The notes: a model not told the origin generated them from the sequence alone. A stretch of 64,000 nt of DNA from Demequina muriae (GCF_030418295.1 NZ_JAUHQA010000001.1:1240001-1304000); one strand, 5' to 3'; positions 43,697-52,622 are shown, numbered from the stretch's first letter. Made by a program: numbers and translations.

Positions 43697-44689
43697 TCAG
43701 GACTGCGAGTCCCGTTGGCCCACCGGCAGGCTGGTCGACGCCCCGACGACGTCCTTGAGCAGCTCATTGGGAACCCGAGCCCTCAGTTCGCTCATGCTCC
43801 AGGCCTCGGCGTCCGTGCGGATGCTGGTGACCACCTCGGGAGTGGACCAGAGGCCGATCTCGCCGTCGGCCGCGAGCCTGAACAGGTGGCCGGTGATATC
43901 TGCGGCGTCGTCGGAGCCCAGGTAGGCCAGGAACGGAACCATGCCCTCGGCGGTGCGCTTCATCGCGGCAGGGGCTGCGGCCTCGACCGCCTCGGCCGGG
44001 ACTCCCTGCAGGCGGTAGGTCGCGGCAGCGTTGTACCAGGCCCGCGTCTTGGCGAGCGGCGTGTAGGCGTTCACGGTGATGCCGTGGGCGCGGACGTCCT
44101 GCGCCGCGCCCTTGGTGAGCGCGACCAGGCCGGCATTCGCCGCGCCGTACGCCGCGTACCCCTCGAGGCCGAGGAACGCATCGGAGGACGAGTTCAGGAT
44201 GCGCCCGTAGCCCTGGCGCTTCATGTGCGGAAGGCTGTGGTGCATCAGATTGAAGGCGCCCTTGAGCTTGGACACGACGCTGACGTCCCACAGGTCCTCG
44301 TCCATGTCCATGAAGTTCCCGACCCAGTTCGAGGAGGCATTGTTGACGACGATGTCGACTCGACCGAAGGTCTCGATGGCGGTCTCGACCATGCGCCTGG
44401 CGACCTCGAAGTCGCCCACGTCGCCGAAGAACGGCACCGCCTCGCCGCCTCGCCTGAGGATCTCGTCCGCGGTGGTCTGAGCGTCACCCGACACGTTCTC
44501 CAAGGCCTCGCGCTCCTCGTCGCTGAACGACAACGTCGTCTTCTCGAAGGCGTCGAGCGACGACCCCGGCTTGCGGTTGTTGGTGATGACCCCCGCACCG
44601 GCCTCTGCCATGCACAGGGCGATGTCGCGCCCGATCCCTTGACCCGAGCCGGTCACGACGGCGACCTTTCCTGCAAGTGGTGCTGACAT
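43697..44689 (-). CDS. SDR-family protein with catalytic lysine replaced by asparagine
   Basis: 330-aa SDR. Cofactor motif TGSGQGIG and NNAS are normal, and a serine lies in ILNSSSDAFLG. The catalytic tyrosine is in AAYGAANAG, where the expected YxxxK lysine is Asn (codon AAT). An insertion of about 25 residues (PGSSLDAFEKTTLSFSDEER) after the first Rossmann strand and a C-terminal extension to 330 residues are also unusual. The protein may use another base, bind cofactor without catalysis, or belong to a specialised subgroup. Divergent from the TetR gene. Confidence 0.82.
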   Translation of the reverse strand: MSAPLAGKVAVVTGSGQGIGRDIALCMAEAGAGVITNNRKPGSSLDAFEKTTLSFSDEEREALENVSGDAQTTADEILRRGGEAVPFFGDVGDFEVARRMVETAIETFGRVDIVVNNASSNWVGNFMDMDEDLWDVSVVSKLKGAFNLMHHSLPHMKRQGYGRILNSSSDAFLGLEGYAAYGAANAGLVALTKGAAQDVRAHGITVNAYTPLAKTRAWYNAAATYRLQGVPAEAVEAAAPAAMKRTAEGMVPFLAYLGSDDAADITGHLFRLAADGEIGLWSTPEVVTSIRTDAEAWSMSELRARVPNELLKDVVGASTSLPVGQRDSQS

Positions 44690-44785
44690 TCACGACTCCT
44701 GATGATCGACGGGTGCGCTGCATTGGCGCAGCCACACGCTAACACGAACTTAGCAAGCCGTCACTATTTTCACAGAGGTAGAGTC

Positions 44786-45424
44786 ATGGCCGTGGGCACA
44801 GAGCGTCAGACGGAGTCGGGGCGAGGCCCCTACGCGAAGTCCGCCCAGGTCAAACAGCGGATCGTCAAGGCCTGCATCGAGGTGTTCACGGCGGCGGGCT
44901 ATCACGGGGCGACCATGGCCGACGTCGCCCGCAGCGCCGGCATCAGTCACACGGGGCTCCTGCACCATTTCCCCACCAAGCTGAGCCTGCTCGTCGCCGC
45001 TCTCGAGTACGGGGATCGCGAGTCCGCCCAGTATCTGAGCGAACACCACGCCCTCGAAGCGTCAGCGGATCCGCTCAGGGTGCTTCGCGACCTCACCGAC
45101 GCTTTGGTGAAGAGAGACGAAACCATCAGCCTCGTCGAGCTGGATGCGGTCATCGCGGGCGAGGCCACGTCGCCGGAGCACCCAGCGCATGGCTACCTCG
45201 CCACGCGATTCGCTGATTCGCGAGGCTTCTACGTGCGGGTGTATGACGGCCTGCGGCGATCCGGGCACCTGCGGCCGGACGCCGACACCGCGCTCCTGGC
45301 CACCTCGACGATCGCGCTGATCCAGGGCCTTCGCATCCAGTGGCTCTACGACCGAGAGGGCGTCGATACCGTAGCCGCGGTGACCGCCTTCCTGAAGTCC
45401 CACATCCCCGACGTCGACCTCTGA
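44786..45424 (+). CDS. TetR/AcrR-family transcriptional regulator
   Basis: 212-aa regulator with an N-terminal HTH: ACIEVFTAAGYHGATMADVA then SAGISHTGLLHHFPTKLSLL. The C-terminal ligand domain is all-helical. It lies 96 bp from the divergent SDR gene (YGAAN type), a classic arrangement for local control of that SDR pair. No clear palindrome was seen in the gap. GAGG lies about eight bases before the ATG. Confidence 0.9.
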   Translation: MAVGTERQTESGRGPYAKSAQVKQRIVKACIEVFTAAGYHGATMADVARSAGISHTGLLHHFPTKLSLLVAALEYGDRESAQYLSEHHALEASADPLRVLRDLTDALVKRDETISLVELDAVIAGEATSPEHPAHGYLATRFADSRGFYVRVYDGLRRSGHLRPDADTALLATSTIALIQGLRIQWLYDREGVDTVAAVTAFLKSHIPDVDL

Positions 45425-45443
45425 ACTCGGGCCGATCTCGCCA

Positions 45444-45502
45444 CTCGCCTCCGGCGTAGTCGTCGTGCGCACGGCGCCCTCACGCGGAAGGGCCCGGCCC
45501 CG
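45444..45502. repeat. 59-bp dispersed intergenic repeat, copy 2
   Basis: About 55 of 59 positions match copy 1 at 27439-27497. Here the repeat runs into the left arm of a terminator-like hairpin between the convergent TetR and AztD genes. Confidence 0.75.
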
Positions 45503-45528
45503 CCACGCATGGCAGCAGGACCGGGCCC
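45490..45528. terminator. Bidirectional terminator-like hairpin between tetR and aztD genes
   Basis: GGGCCCGG (45490-45497) pairs with CCGGGCCC (45521-45528) across a 23-nt loop. It lies between the 3' ends of convergent genes. No T-run follows, as is common in high-GC actinobacteria. Confidence 0.6.
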
Positions 45529-45548
45529 CGAACGCGATGACCGCGACG

Positions 45549-46871
45549 TCAGCCGGTGACGCCCACGATCTCGTTGATCTCGACGCCGATCTCAGCGGAC
45601 TTCCACACCTCGCCGCTCACGTAGTCGACTGCGTGGATGGCACCGTTCGCCGGATCGGTCACGTAGGCCATGCCCTCGAGCACGGTCAGCGCCGGGTGCG
45701 CGGTCTGCCACTCCTCGGGCACCTCCCACCCGTCGATCACGTCGATGCTGCGCACGACGTCGCCGGTGGCCGGGTCGATAACGCGCAGCGCGCCGTCGGT
45801 GCCGAGCGCCAGGGCCTCGCCCTCAGCCCCGCGAGCGAGACCGCGCCAGGTGTACTGCGCATCGGCCCCATCGAATGGATCGATCACGGTGATGGACTCG
45901 CTCTCGACGTCGATCAGCGTCGCCTGCGTGAGGCCGATGCCGCCCTCGGGGTCGGTCTTGTAGTCACCGAGCACGATGTCGGAGCCATCGAACGAGAACG
46001 CGTTGCCGATGCGCCCGAACTCGTCAGGCGCCGCGATCTTGTGGGCGTGGTCGCCATGGAACACGAGGGCGCCGTCGTGGCAGCCCGTCATCATGTACTC
46101 GTCGCCGGATGCGCCCGTGAACGCGGTCTCGCCGTGCAGTCCAGGGCATTCGTCGCTGGAGACGATGACCTCGTCCTCGGCGTCCAGAATGCCGACGCTG
46201 CTCACGCCGTCGTCCTCCGTGCCCTCGGTGACGAGCATCGTGCCGTCGGCCGCCGCTGCCGCGACGCCATGGTGCGCTGCGCCGGTGGCGTACTCGCGCC
46301 ACGCGTGCACGTCGCCGTGCTCGACCATCTCGGTCCACTCGCCGGTCTCGACCACGGTCACGTCACCAGTGCCGTCGTCGAACAGCGACGTCAGCCCGTC
46401 GTGGACCACCACGTGCGCCGGCAGCTCGGCTTCGACGAGCACCTCATGGAGGACCGGTGCGGCCGTGTAGTAGTGCGCGTGGTCCCCGTGCGCCTCGCTC
46501 CAGGTGCCAGCGTCCAGGACCGCCCAGCCTCCGTTGGTGGCGACGGCGACATGCCTGCCGTCACCCGCGGCATTGATGCGGTTGAAGCCCCCGAGCTCGA
46601 GCTCCGACACCAGCTCAAGGGTGGCGGCGTCGATGACCGCGACCCCGCCGTCATACGTCACGGCCAGTCGGGGCGTGGCAGAGGACTGCTGCGTCGCGGC
46701 ACCCTCTCCGTCGTGAGGGTCATCGTGCGCGTCCTGAGTCGCGCCCGGCGCGGCGCTCGAAGAGGCCGATGCGGCGGTGCCGGGGTCCGCGGCGCATGCG
46801 GACAGGAGCAGCGCCAGCGCGGCGCCCCCTGCCAGCGTGGCCGCTCGCGCGGTGTGAGCTGTCGTGCTCAT
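45549..46871 (-). CDS. aztD: AztD-like zinc-binding lipoprotein (metallochaperone family)
   Basis: 440-aa exported protein. A lipoprotein signal (ALLLSACAADP) anchors it to the outer face of the membrane. A His/Asp-rich stretch (DAHDDPHDGEG) follows, then a beta-propeller-like body with repeated histidine motifs: SEAHGDHAHYY, FHGDHAHKI and VEHGDVHAW. These fit the AztD zinc chaperone family, which passes zinc to an ABC-type uptake system. The upstream gap holds a Zur-like box. No zinc transporter lies within the window. The chosen ATG begins the signal peptide; AGG is eight bases upstream. Confidence 0.8.
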   Translation of the reverse strand: MSTTAHTARAATLAGGAALALLLSACAADPGTAASASSSAAPGATQDAHDDPHDGEGAATQQSSATPRLAVTYDGGVAVIDAATLELVSELELGGFNRINAAGDGRHVAVATNGGWAVLDAGTWSEAHGDHAHYYTAAPVLHEVLVEAELPAHVVVHDGLTSLFDDGTGDVTVVETGEWTEMVEHGDVHAWREYATGAAHHGVAAAAADGTMLVTEGTEDDGVSSVGILDAEDEVIVSSDECPGLHGETAFTGASGDEYMMTGCHDGALVFHGDHAHKIAAPDEFGRIGNAFSFDGSDIVLGDYKTDPEGGIGLTQATLIDVESESITVIDPFDGADAQYTWRGLARGAEGEALALGTDGALRVIDPATGDVVRSIDVIDGWEVPEEWQTAHPALTVLEGMAYVTDPANGAIHAVDYVSGEVWKSAEIGVEINEIVGVTG

Positions 46872-46977
46872 GAAGAACCTGGCCCTCGTGGGGCCGACCT
46901 TTCGTGTGGGGGATCGGGGCCGGCGGCGAGCGCCGGTCGGGCGCTGCGACGCGCCCACCGGTGACTGTAGCGCTACT

Positions 46978-46992
46978 TGATAATGATTACCA
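46978..46992. promoter_or_regulatory. Zur-like box between aztD and ccdA
   Basis: TGATAAT-G-ATTACCA, a 7-1-7 inverted repeat with one mismatch, close to the actinobacterial Zur consensus (TGATAATnATTATCA type). It is markedly more A+T-rich than the flanking DNA. About 107 bp from aztD and 101 bp from ccdA, so it could regulate either or both. Confidence 0.7.
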
Positions 46993-47093
46993 GTCGCGGT
47001 TAGCCTAGGGTGCCGACCCGTCCGCGACCGCCGCCGCACCGAATCGACTGCAGGCGCACCCCGCCGCCCTACACTCGCCCCAGAGGAGGGCCT

Positions 47094-48083
47094 ATGCTCG
47101 ACGCCACCGTCGCCGCCTATGTGCTGCTGCTTGGCGCGGTCGCCGCGTTCAACCCGTGCGGCTTCGCCCTGCTCCCGGCCTACATCACCGTGATCGTCAC
47201 CGGCAGCGCCGATGCGGGCGTCACCCGCGCGGTCGCGCTCCGTCGGGCGGTGGGATTCGGGCTTGCGATGACGCTCGGGTTCATGGTGGTGTTCACCGGC
47301 TTCGGCCTGCTCTTCGGCGCCGTGAACCTGGGACTCCAGGGGTCGGTGCTGCCGTACGTGTCGTACGTGACCGTGGCCATCGGCGCCATCCTGGTCTGGC
47401 TCGGCATCGTGATGCTGCGAGGCGGCCAGCTGCGCGGACCAGGCTTGCGCGTCTCCGGCGGCCCTCCGCGACGCGCGTTCTGGTCGCAGGTGGGCTACGG
47501 GGCATCGTTCGCGGTCGCGTCACTCAGCTGCACCATCGGGCTGTTCCTCGCGGTGGTGGCGCACGCGCTCGCCGCCACCGGCCCCGTGGGCGCCGTCGCC
47601 CCGTTCCTGATCTACGGCGCGGGCATGGGCGCGTCAGTGCTCGCGATCTCGATGGTCGCCGCCGTCGCGGGCTCGGCCGCGGCCGCCGCCATGCGGCGCC
47701 ACACCCCACTGCTCATGCGCGTCGGTGGCGGGCTCATGGTGCTGGCTGGCCTCTACGTGCTGGTCTTCGGCCTCGCCGAGGTGCTGCTCCGCTACGACAT
47801 CGACACGTTGAACCCCGTGCTCACCACAACCGCCCAATGGCAGTCAGGGGTATCCGCGTGGATCGAGTCGTGGGGGACCGCGGTGCTGGTGGCCTTCGTC
47901 GCGATCGTGGCGCTCACGGCTACGGCGATTCTGATCGCGGCCAGGCGTGGCGGTCGCCACGGCGACCCACGGCCGCAGGCCGATGAGGTGGGCGGTCCAC
48001 CGGCGGTCCCATCCGCAGCGGCGTTCACCGTGGCCGACTCCGCCACGCTCGACTACGTGCGCCGCGCGAGCCGGCACAAGTAA
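47094..48083 (+). CDS. ccdA: CcdA-family thiol electron-transfer membrane protein
   Basis: 329-aa membrane protein with six core helices plus a C-terminal one. The NPCGFALLP motif in helix 1 and SLSCTIG in helix 4 supply the redox cysteine pair. CcdA moves electrons from cytosolic thioredoxin to extracytoplasmic thioredoxin-fold proteins, and two such lipoproteins lie downstream. GAGGAGGG ends three bases before the ATG. The C-terminal 30 residues are polar and cytosolic. Confidence 0.92.
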   Translation: MLDATVAAYVLLLGAVAAFNPCGFALLPAYITVIVTGSADAGVTRAVALRRAVGFGLAMTLGFMVVFTGFGLLFGAVNLGLQGSVLPYVSYVTVAIGAILVWLGIVMLRGGQLRGPGLRVSGGPPRRAFWSQVGYGASFAVASLSCTIGLFLAVVAHALAATGPVGAVAPFLIYGAGMGASVLAISMVAAVAGSAAAAAMRRHTPLLMRVGGGLMVLAGLYVLVFGLAEVLLRYDIDTLNPVLTTTAQWQSGVSAWIESWGTAVLVAFVAIVALTATAILIAARRGGRHGDPRPQADEVGGPPAVPSAAAFTVADSATLDYVRRASRHK

Positions 48084-48113
48084 CGCGATGCGCCTCGCGC
48101 CACACCCGCAGCG

Positions 48114-48677
48114 CTAGCTGCTCGCGAGCTCCTCAGCCCGCTCGACGATGTCCTCCGCGCTCAGGCCCGATCCCGCACGGGTTCCGGTGCCGTCGTCGTT
48201 GACGAACAGGAACGCGGGCTGCTGGAGCACGCCGAACGCCTCCCAGATCGCGCCGTCCACGTCCGCGACATGCGTGGCGTCGCCGGTCCCGGTCCACTCG
48301 AGGAACTCCTCCATGGCCGCGAAGTCGTCGCTGCGTCCCGCGACGCCCACGAACTCGACCCCCTCGGGCATCCGCGCGATCGCGTCCGCCACGTGCTCCT
48401 TGCCCTCGACCATGCAGGTGGGGCACCACGGCGCCCAGAACCACAGGATCACGTCGTGACCGCGGAGCGTCTCTCCATCCACGGTCCCCCCGGCCACCGT
48501 CGCCGCTTCAAAGGCGAACGGGCTCTCCGGTTCGGCCGAGGCACTCGTCGCAGGGGCCGAGGTGGTCGTCGACGTCCCGGGCTCGCTCGGTGCGATGTCA
48601 CCCGGACTGCTCGCACACCCCGCGAGCAGCACTCCCAGGCCCACGGCTCCGATGGCCCATCGCGTCGCTGTGTTCAT
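48114..48677 (-). CDS. Thioredoxin-fold (TlpA/redoxin-like) lipoprotein, copy 1
   Basis: 187-aa exported protein. Lipobox GVLLAGCASS; a Ser/Thr/Pro-rich linker to about residue 50; then a thioredoxin fold with the active site FWAPWCPTCMVEGKE. Likely a disulfide reductase or oxidase outside the membrane that takes electrons from CcdA. Convergent with ccdA and 24 bp downstream of a paralogue. Confidence 0.9.
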   Translation of the reverse strand: MNTATRWAIGAVGLGVLLAGCASSPGDIAPSEPGTSTTTSAPATSASAEPESPFAFEAATVAGGTVDGETLRGHDVILWFWAPWCPTCMVEGKEHVADAIARMPEGVEFVGVAGRSDDFAAMEEFLEWTGTGDATHVADVDGAIWEAFGVLQQPAFLFVNDDGTGTRAGSGLSAEDIVERAEELASS

Positions 48678-48701
48678 GACACCCTCCCTGGTTCCCTGTC
48701 G

Positions 48702-49319
48702 CTACTCTGCCGCGAGCTCTGCGGCGGCGGCGATGATGTCCTGCTTGCTCATGGAGCCGGCGATCGTCTCGATCGAGCCGTCGTCACCGATCATCACGAG
48801 CGCCGGCTGGTACGAGACCCCGAAGTTCTCCCACAGGCTCCCGTCCTCGCTGAAGATGTGCGGGAAGCCGCCGAGCCCGTAGTCCTCGACGAAGGCCTGC
48901 GACGAGGCCGCATCGGCCTTGCCAGGCAGACCGTAGATCGCGACGCCCTCAGGCAGCTCGGCCGCCGCCGCCGCGACGTCCGGCGCCTCCGCCTGGCACA
49001 CGGGGCACCAGGATGCCCAGATCCAGATCAACGCATCCTGCCCCGCGAGCGACGCGCCGTCGAAGACCTCGCCGTCCGCCAGCAGGGCCGCCTCGAACTG
49101 CAGCGCCTCGGGCACCTCGACCTGCACCTCCGGGGCCGCCGCTGAGGCATCGGGCGCGGCTTCGGTTGCGGTGACCTCAGGCACGGGCGCCGACGATGTC
49201 ATCGACGGGGAAGCGGTGGACGGCGCGGTCGGGTCACTTGCGCCAGCAGCGCAGCCGACGAGGAGCAATGCGGCCGATGCGCCCCACGCAGCGCGCCTCA
49301 CCGTGCGGGAATGGGTCAA
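48702..49319 (-). CDS. Thioredoxin-fold (TlpA/redoxin-like) lipoprotein, copy 2
   Basis: 205-aa paralogue of the previous gene. Lipobox LLLVGCAAGA, longer Ala/Ser/Thr linker, then WASWCPVCQAEAPDV with the redox cysteines. Together the two may provide different substrate ranges for one CcdA. Same strand, separated by a short gap, so cotranscribed. Confidence 0.9.
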   Translation of the reverse strand: MTHSRTVRRAAWGASAALLLVGCAAGASDPTAPSTASPSMTSSAPVPEVTATEAAPDASAAAPEVQVEVPEALQFEAALLADGEVFDGASLAGQDALIWIWASWCPVCQAEAPDVAAAAAELPEGVAIYGLPGKADAASSQAFVEDYGLGGFPHIFSEDGSLWENFGVSYQPALVMIGDDGSIETIAGSMSKQDIIAAAAELAAE

Positions 49320-49443
49320 GGTCGCCTCCGGGTGCCGGCTTGATCGTCACTGCTGGCGCGCAGCGGTCCTCGCGCACCACGGCAGGCATTCGGAGCGGCC
49401 GACGCGGCGGTTGGGTCCGTGCGACCGGGCCGGGCGGGCGGAC

Positions 49444-50811
49444 CTAGAGGTCGGGCGCCATGTCGGCGAAGTGCGCGTAGTCCTTCTTGAACGCGACTGC
49501 GATGGTGTCGGTGGGTCCTGCGCGGTGCTTCGCGACGATGAAGTCGGCCTCGCCCGGGCGGTTGTCGCGGTCGTAGGCGTCGTCACGGTGCAGCAGGATC
49601 ACGATGTCGGCGTCCTGCTCGATCGCGCCCGACTCGCGCATGTCCGACAGCATCGGCTTCTTCTCCGTGCGCTGCTCGGCACCTCGGTTCAGCTGCGAGA
49701 TCGCGATCACGGGGACCTCAATCTCCTTCGACAGCAGCTTGAGCGCGCGCGAGAACTCGGAGACCTCCTGCTGACGCGACTCGACCTTGCGGCCTGAACT
49801 CATCAGTTGGAGGTAGTCCACGACGACGAGCTCGAGACCGTGCTGCTGCTTGAGCCGGCGGCACTTGGCGCGGATCTCCATGAGCGACATATTGGGGGAG
49901 TCGTCAATGAACAGCGGCGCCTTCGACACCTTCGCTGCGGTCTGCGCGAGCCGCTCCCAGTCGCTCGGGCCCATCGGACCCTTGGTGAGCTTGGACAGCT
50001 TCACCCCGGCCTCGGCGGACAGCATGCGCTTGGTGATCTCCTCGCGGCTCATCTCAAGCGAGAAGATCACCGACGGCTTGCCGTGCTTGATGGAGGCCGA
50101 GCGCGCGATGTCGAGGCCGAGCGTCGACTTTCCGATCGCGGGGCGAGCGGCGAGGACGATCATCTGCCCCGCCTGGAAGCCGCCGGTCAACTCATCGAGG
50201 TCGCGGAACCCCGTGGGGATGCCGAGCATCTGGCCATCGCGGTTGGAGGACGCCTCGACCTGCTCGAGCGTCTGCTCCATGACATCGCCGATGGCGAGAT
50301 AGTCCTCGGAGTTGCGCCGCTCGGTGACGGAGAAGATTTCCGCCTGCGCGCCATCGACCACCATGTCGACCTCGGCGCCGTCGGAGTCGTAGCCCATCGC
50401 GGCGATGCGGGTGCCTGCCTCGACGAGCCTGCGCAGAATGGACTGCTCGCGCACCAGGCGGGCGTAGTACCCGGCGGATGCGGCGGACGGCACGACGGCG
50501 ATCAGTGTGTGGAGGTACTCCGCGCCGCCGACGCGCCCCAGCTGGTTGGTGCGCTGCAGCTCGGCGCTCACCGTGAGGGCGTCCACGGGGTCGCCGGAGT
50601 TGTACAGCTTGACCGCGATGTCGAAGATGGTCTCGTGGGCCGGCTTGTAGAAGTCGTCGCCCCGCACGGACTCGATGACGTCCGCCATCGCATCCTTGGA
50701 CAGCAGCATCGAGCCGATCACGCTCTGCTCCGCCTCGACGTTCTGGGGCGGAAGACGGTCGTACGTATGGCGCTCCGGGCCATACGCCGCTTCGAGCTCA
50801 TCAACCGACAT
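49444..50811 (-). CDS. dnaB: Replicative DNA helicase DnaB
   Basis: 455-aa hexameric helicase of the replication fork. N-terminal helical domain with PQNVEAEQSVIGSML; RecA-like domain with Walker A ARPAIGKST, Walker B LVVVDYLQLM, and the DnaB motifs EMSREEI and ISQLNRGAE. No intein is present. Its gene lies beside the ribosomal/ssb block, as in many actinobacteria. Upstream lies a 545-bp noncoding stretch with DnaA-box-like 9-mers. Confidence 0.97.
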   Translation of the reverse strand: MSVDELEAAYGPERHTYDRLPPQNVEAEQSVIGSMLLSKDAMADVIESVRGDDFYKPAHETIFDIAVKLYNSGDPVDALTVSAELQRTNQLGRVGGAEYLHTLIAVVPSAASAGYYARLVREQSILRRLVEAGTRIAAMGYDSDGAEVDMVVDGAQAEIFSVTERRNSEDYLAIGDVMEQTLEQVEASSNRDGQMLGIPTGFRDLDELTGGFQAGQMIVLAARPAIGKSTLGLDIARSASIKHGKPSVIFSLEMSREEITKRMLSAEAGVKLSKLTKGPMGPSDWERLAQTAAKVSKAPLFIDDSPNMSLMEIRAKCRRLKQQHGLELVVVDYLQLMSSGRKVESRQQEVSEFSRALKLLSKEIEVPVIAISQLNRGAEQRTEKKPMLSDMRESGAIEQDADIVILLHRDDAYDRDNRPGEADFIVAKHRAGPTDTIAVAFKKDYAHFADMAPDL

Positions 50812-51356
50812 GCGTCTGGGGTCTCCCTGTCACTGCTGATACCGGGCCGCGACTGTGGCGGCGTCATTGCTACGAGTGTCCCTCGTCGGTCTGACACGCC
50901 AAGATATGAGTCCCGGCGCGGCGGCACAACTCGCACGTCGCGCGACCGGTGGACAACCCGTGGAGACACGCCGTACTCACAGTGGACGACTTGTGGACAA
51001 CTGGCGCGGCGCCCTGTGGACGAACATGTGGATGAACGATCCCTTATGTCCAAAGCCGGGTTATTACCAGGCCTCTAACCTGCCGGGCCATTGGGGAAAA
51101 GAGCGGGAGAAAAGTCGTCGGCGTGTCGCGCGTGGGCGTGTCGGAGTGACGTTTTCCACACCCGAGCGTCCTGCCTGGTGGATAACCCTTCGGCCGGCCC
51201 CGAACACCCGCCAGGTCCTTGCGAGCGCCCGATCCGTGCATCGGCTCATCGCGACCGAAATGCGCGGCGAGGGAACGGCAAAGGCCCCGGCCAGCAGCCC
51301 CCGTGAGGGGACTGCCGACCGGGGCCGGCGCGGTGCTGATTGCTCAGCGGTGCGAA
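50812..51356. other. 545-bp noncoding region with DnaA-box-like cluster
   Basis: No credible gene: the plus-strand frame across it lacks an RBS and coding bias. It holds seven DnaA-box-like 9-mers, one of them an exact match (TGTGGACAA at 50992-51000), and a terminator hairpin near its right end. Other boxes: 50948-50956, 50981-50989, 51015-51023, 51027-51035, 51152-51160 and 51177-51185, each with one or two mismatches. These could bind DnaA to control dnaB or titrate DnaA. Confidence 0.6.
51282..51325 (-). terminator. Terminator downstream of the rplI gene
   Basis: GGCCCCGG (51282-51289) pairs with CCGGGGCC (51318-51325); inner bases GGCAGTCCCC and GGGGGCTGC extend the stem with bulges. 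In the minus direction it is followed by TTT. Ends the rpsF-ssb-rpsR-rplI transcript. Confidence 0.75.
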
Positions 51357-51803
51357 CTACTTTGCTGCGACGACCTGGAGCTCGACGTTGGCCGTCACCT
51401 CGTCGTGCAGGGTGACCTGCACGGAGTAGGTGCCGGTCGTCTTGATCGCCTGGCCGATGTGGATGCGACGCTTGTCGACCTTGGCGCGGTCGCCGATGGC
51501 GTCCGCGACGTCGGACGGCGTCACACCGCCGAACAGACGACCGGAGTCGCCTGCCTTGGCCTCGACCTTGACGGGGTTCGCCTGCAGCGAGTCACGGGCC
51601 GCCTGGGCCTCCTCGACGCTGGCGATCTCCTTGTCGCGACGCGCCTTGCGCATCGAGTCGATCTGCTTCTCAGCACCCGCGGACCACGGTGTGGCCAGCT
51701 TGCGGGGAACCAGGAAGTTGCGCGCGTAGCCGTCCTTGACGTCGACGACGTCGCCGGCGATGCCGAGGCCGGAGACCTCGTGGGTCAGAATGAGCTTTGC
51801 CAT
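51357..51803 (-). CDS. rplI: 50S ribosomal protein L9
   Basis: 148-aa ribosomal protein. The signature GDVVDVKDGYARNFLVPRKLA binds 23S rRNA; the C-terminal domain begins near FGGVTPSDVADAI. The length is standard. Last gene of the rpsF-ssb-rpsR-rplI operon, followed by a terminator. Confidence 0.98.
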   Translation of the reverse strand: MAKLILTHEVSGLGIAGDVVDVKDGYARNFLVPRKLATPWSAGAEKQIDSMRKARRDKEIASVEEAQAARDSLQANPVKVEAKAGDSGRLFGGVTPSDVADAIGDRAKVDKRRIHIGQAIKTTGTYSVQVTLHDEVTANVELQVVAAK

Positions 51804-51816
51804 GTCAGACCCCCGA

Positions 51817-52053
51817 TCAGCGGCCGGAGCCGGCGTAGGGGAGCAGCGCCATCTCGCGTGCGACCTTGATGGCACGCGCGATCTCGCGCTGCTCCTGGGT
51901 CGACACGCCAGTGACGCGGCGCGAACGGATCTTCCCGCGGTCGGAGATGAACTTGCGCAGCAGGGCCGTGTCCTTGTAGTCGACGGTGCTGACCTTGGCG
52001 GCCTTGAGCGGGTTCACCTTCTTGCGGGGCTTGCGAATGTCGTGCTTGGGCAT
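51817..52053 (-). CDS. rpsR: 30S ribosomal protein S18
   Basis: 78-aa protein with [21 protein letters not shown] and [19 protein letters not shown]. It binds next to S6 on the small-subunit platform. The ATG is inside a longer frame and is preceded by GGAGTACCACA. No CxxC zinc motif is present, so this is the non-zinc form. Confidence 0.97.
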   Translation of the reverse strand: MPKHDIRKPRKKVNPLKAAKVSTVDYKDTALLRKFISDRGKIRSRRVTGVSTQEQREIARAIKVAREMALLPYAGSGR

Positions 52054-52081
52054 TGTGGTACTCCTGAAGTGGATCAGTGCT

Positions 52082-52573
52082 TTAGAACGGGGGCTCGTCA
52101 GACGCGGGGGCCGTGGCCCACGGGTCGTTCGAGGAGCCGCCTGCCGGCGCGGAGCCGCCACCGCCACCCGAGAATCCGCCCTGGCCGCCGGAGCCGCCAG
52201 AACCTCCTGAGCGCTGCGTGCGCGTCACCTTGGCGGTGGCGTAACGCAGGCTCGGGCCGACCTCGTCGACCTGGATCTCGTTGACAGTGCGCTTCTCACC
52301 GTTTGCCTCCCACGATCGCGACACCAGGCGGCCGGTCACGATGACCCGCATGCCCTTCGTGAGGGATTCGGCCACATTCTCTGCGGCCTCGCGCCACAGA
52401 GAGCAGCGCATGAACAGGGTTTCTCCGTCTTTGAACTCGTTCGTCTGTCGATCGAACGTGCGCGGGGTGGACGCCACCGTGAAGTTGGCGACGGCTGCAC
52501 CGGACTGAATGAATCGCAGTTCCGGGTCGCCCGTCAGATTTCCCACGATGGTGATCGGAGTCTCGCCTGCCAT
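52082..52573 (-). CDS. ssb: Single-stranded DNA-binding protein
   Basis: 163-aa SSB. The OB fold occupies residues 1-110 ([29 protein letters not shown]). A Gly-rich disordered linker follows, ending in the acidic tip SDEPPF that recruits replication proteins. Typical position between rpsF and rpsR. Confidence 0.97.
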   Translation of the reverse strand: MAGETPITIVGNLTGDPELRFIQSGAAVANFTVASTPRTFDRQTNEFKDGETLFMRCSLWREAAENVAESLTKGMRVIVTGRLVSRSWEANGEKRTVNEIQVDEVGPSLRYATAKVTRTQRSGGSGGSGGQGGFSGGGGGSAPAGGSSNDPWATAPASDEPPF

Positions 52574-52622
52574 GTGAATCCCTTAAGTGTCGTGTCGTGT
52601 GCGGTTGCAGTCGGGAGAGTCG

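Noticed and set aside
44690..44785. TetR operator in the 96-bp divergent gap
   Set aside because: No convincing inverted repeat could be found by eye, although regulation is likely from gene layout.
50855..51415. 186-aa plus-strand frame in the dnaB upstream region
   Set aside because: No RBS, no domain, ends inside rplI, and spans DnaA-like boxes and a terminator.
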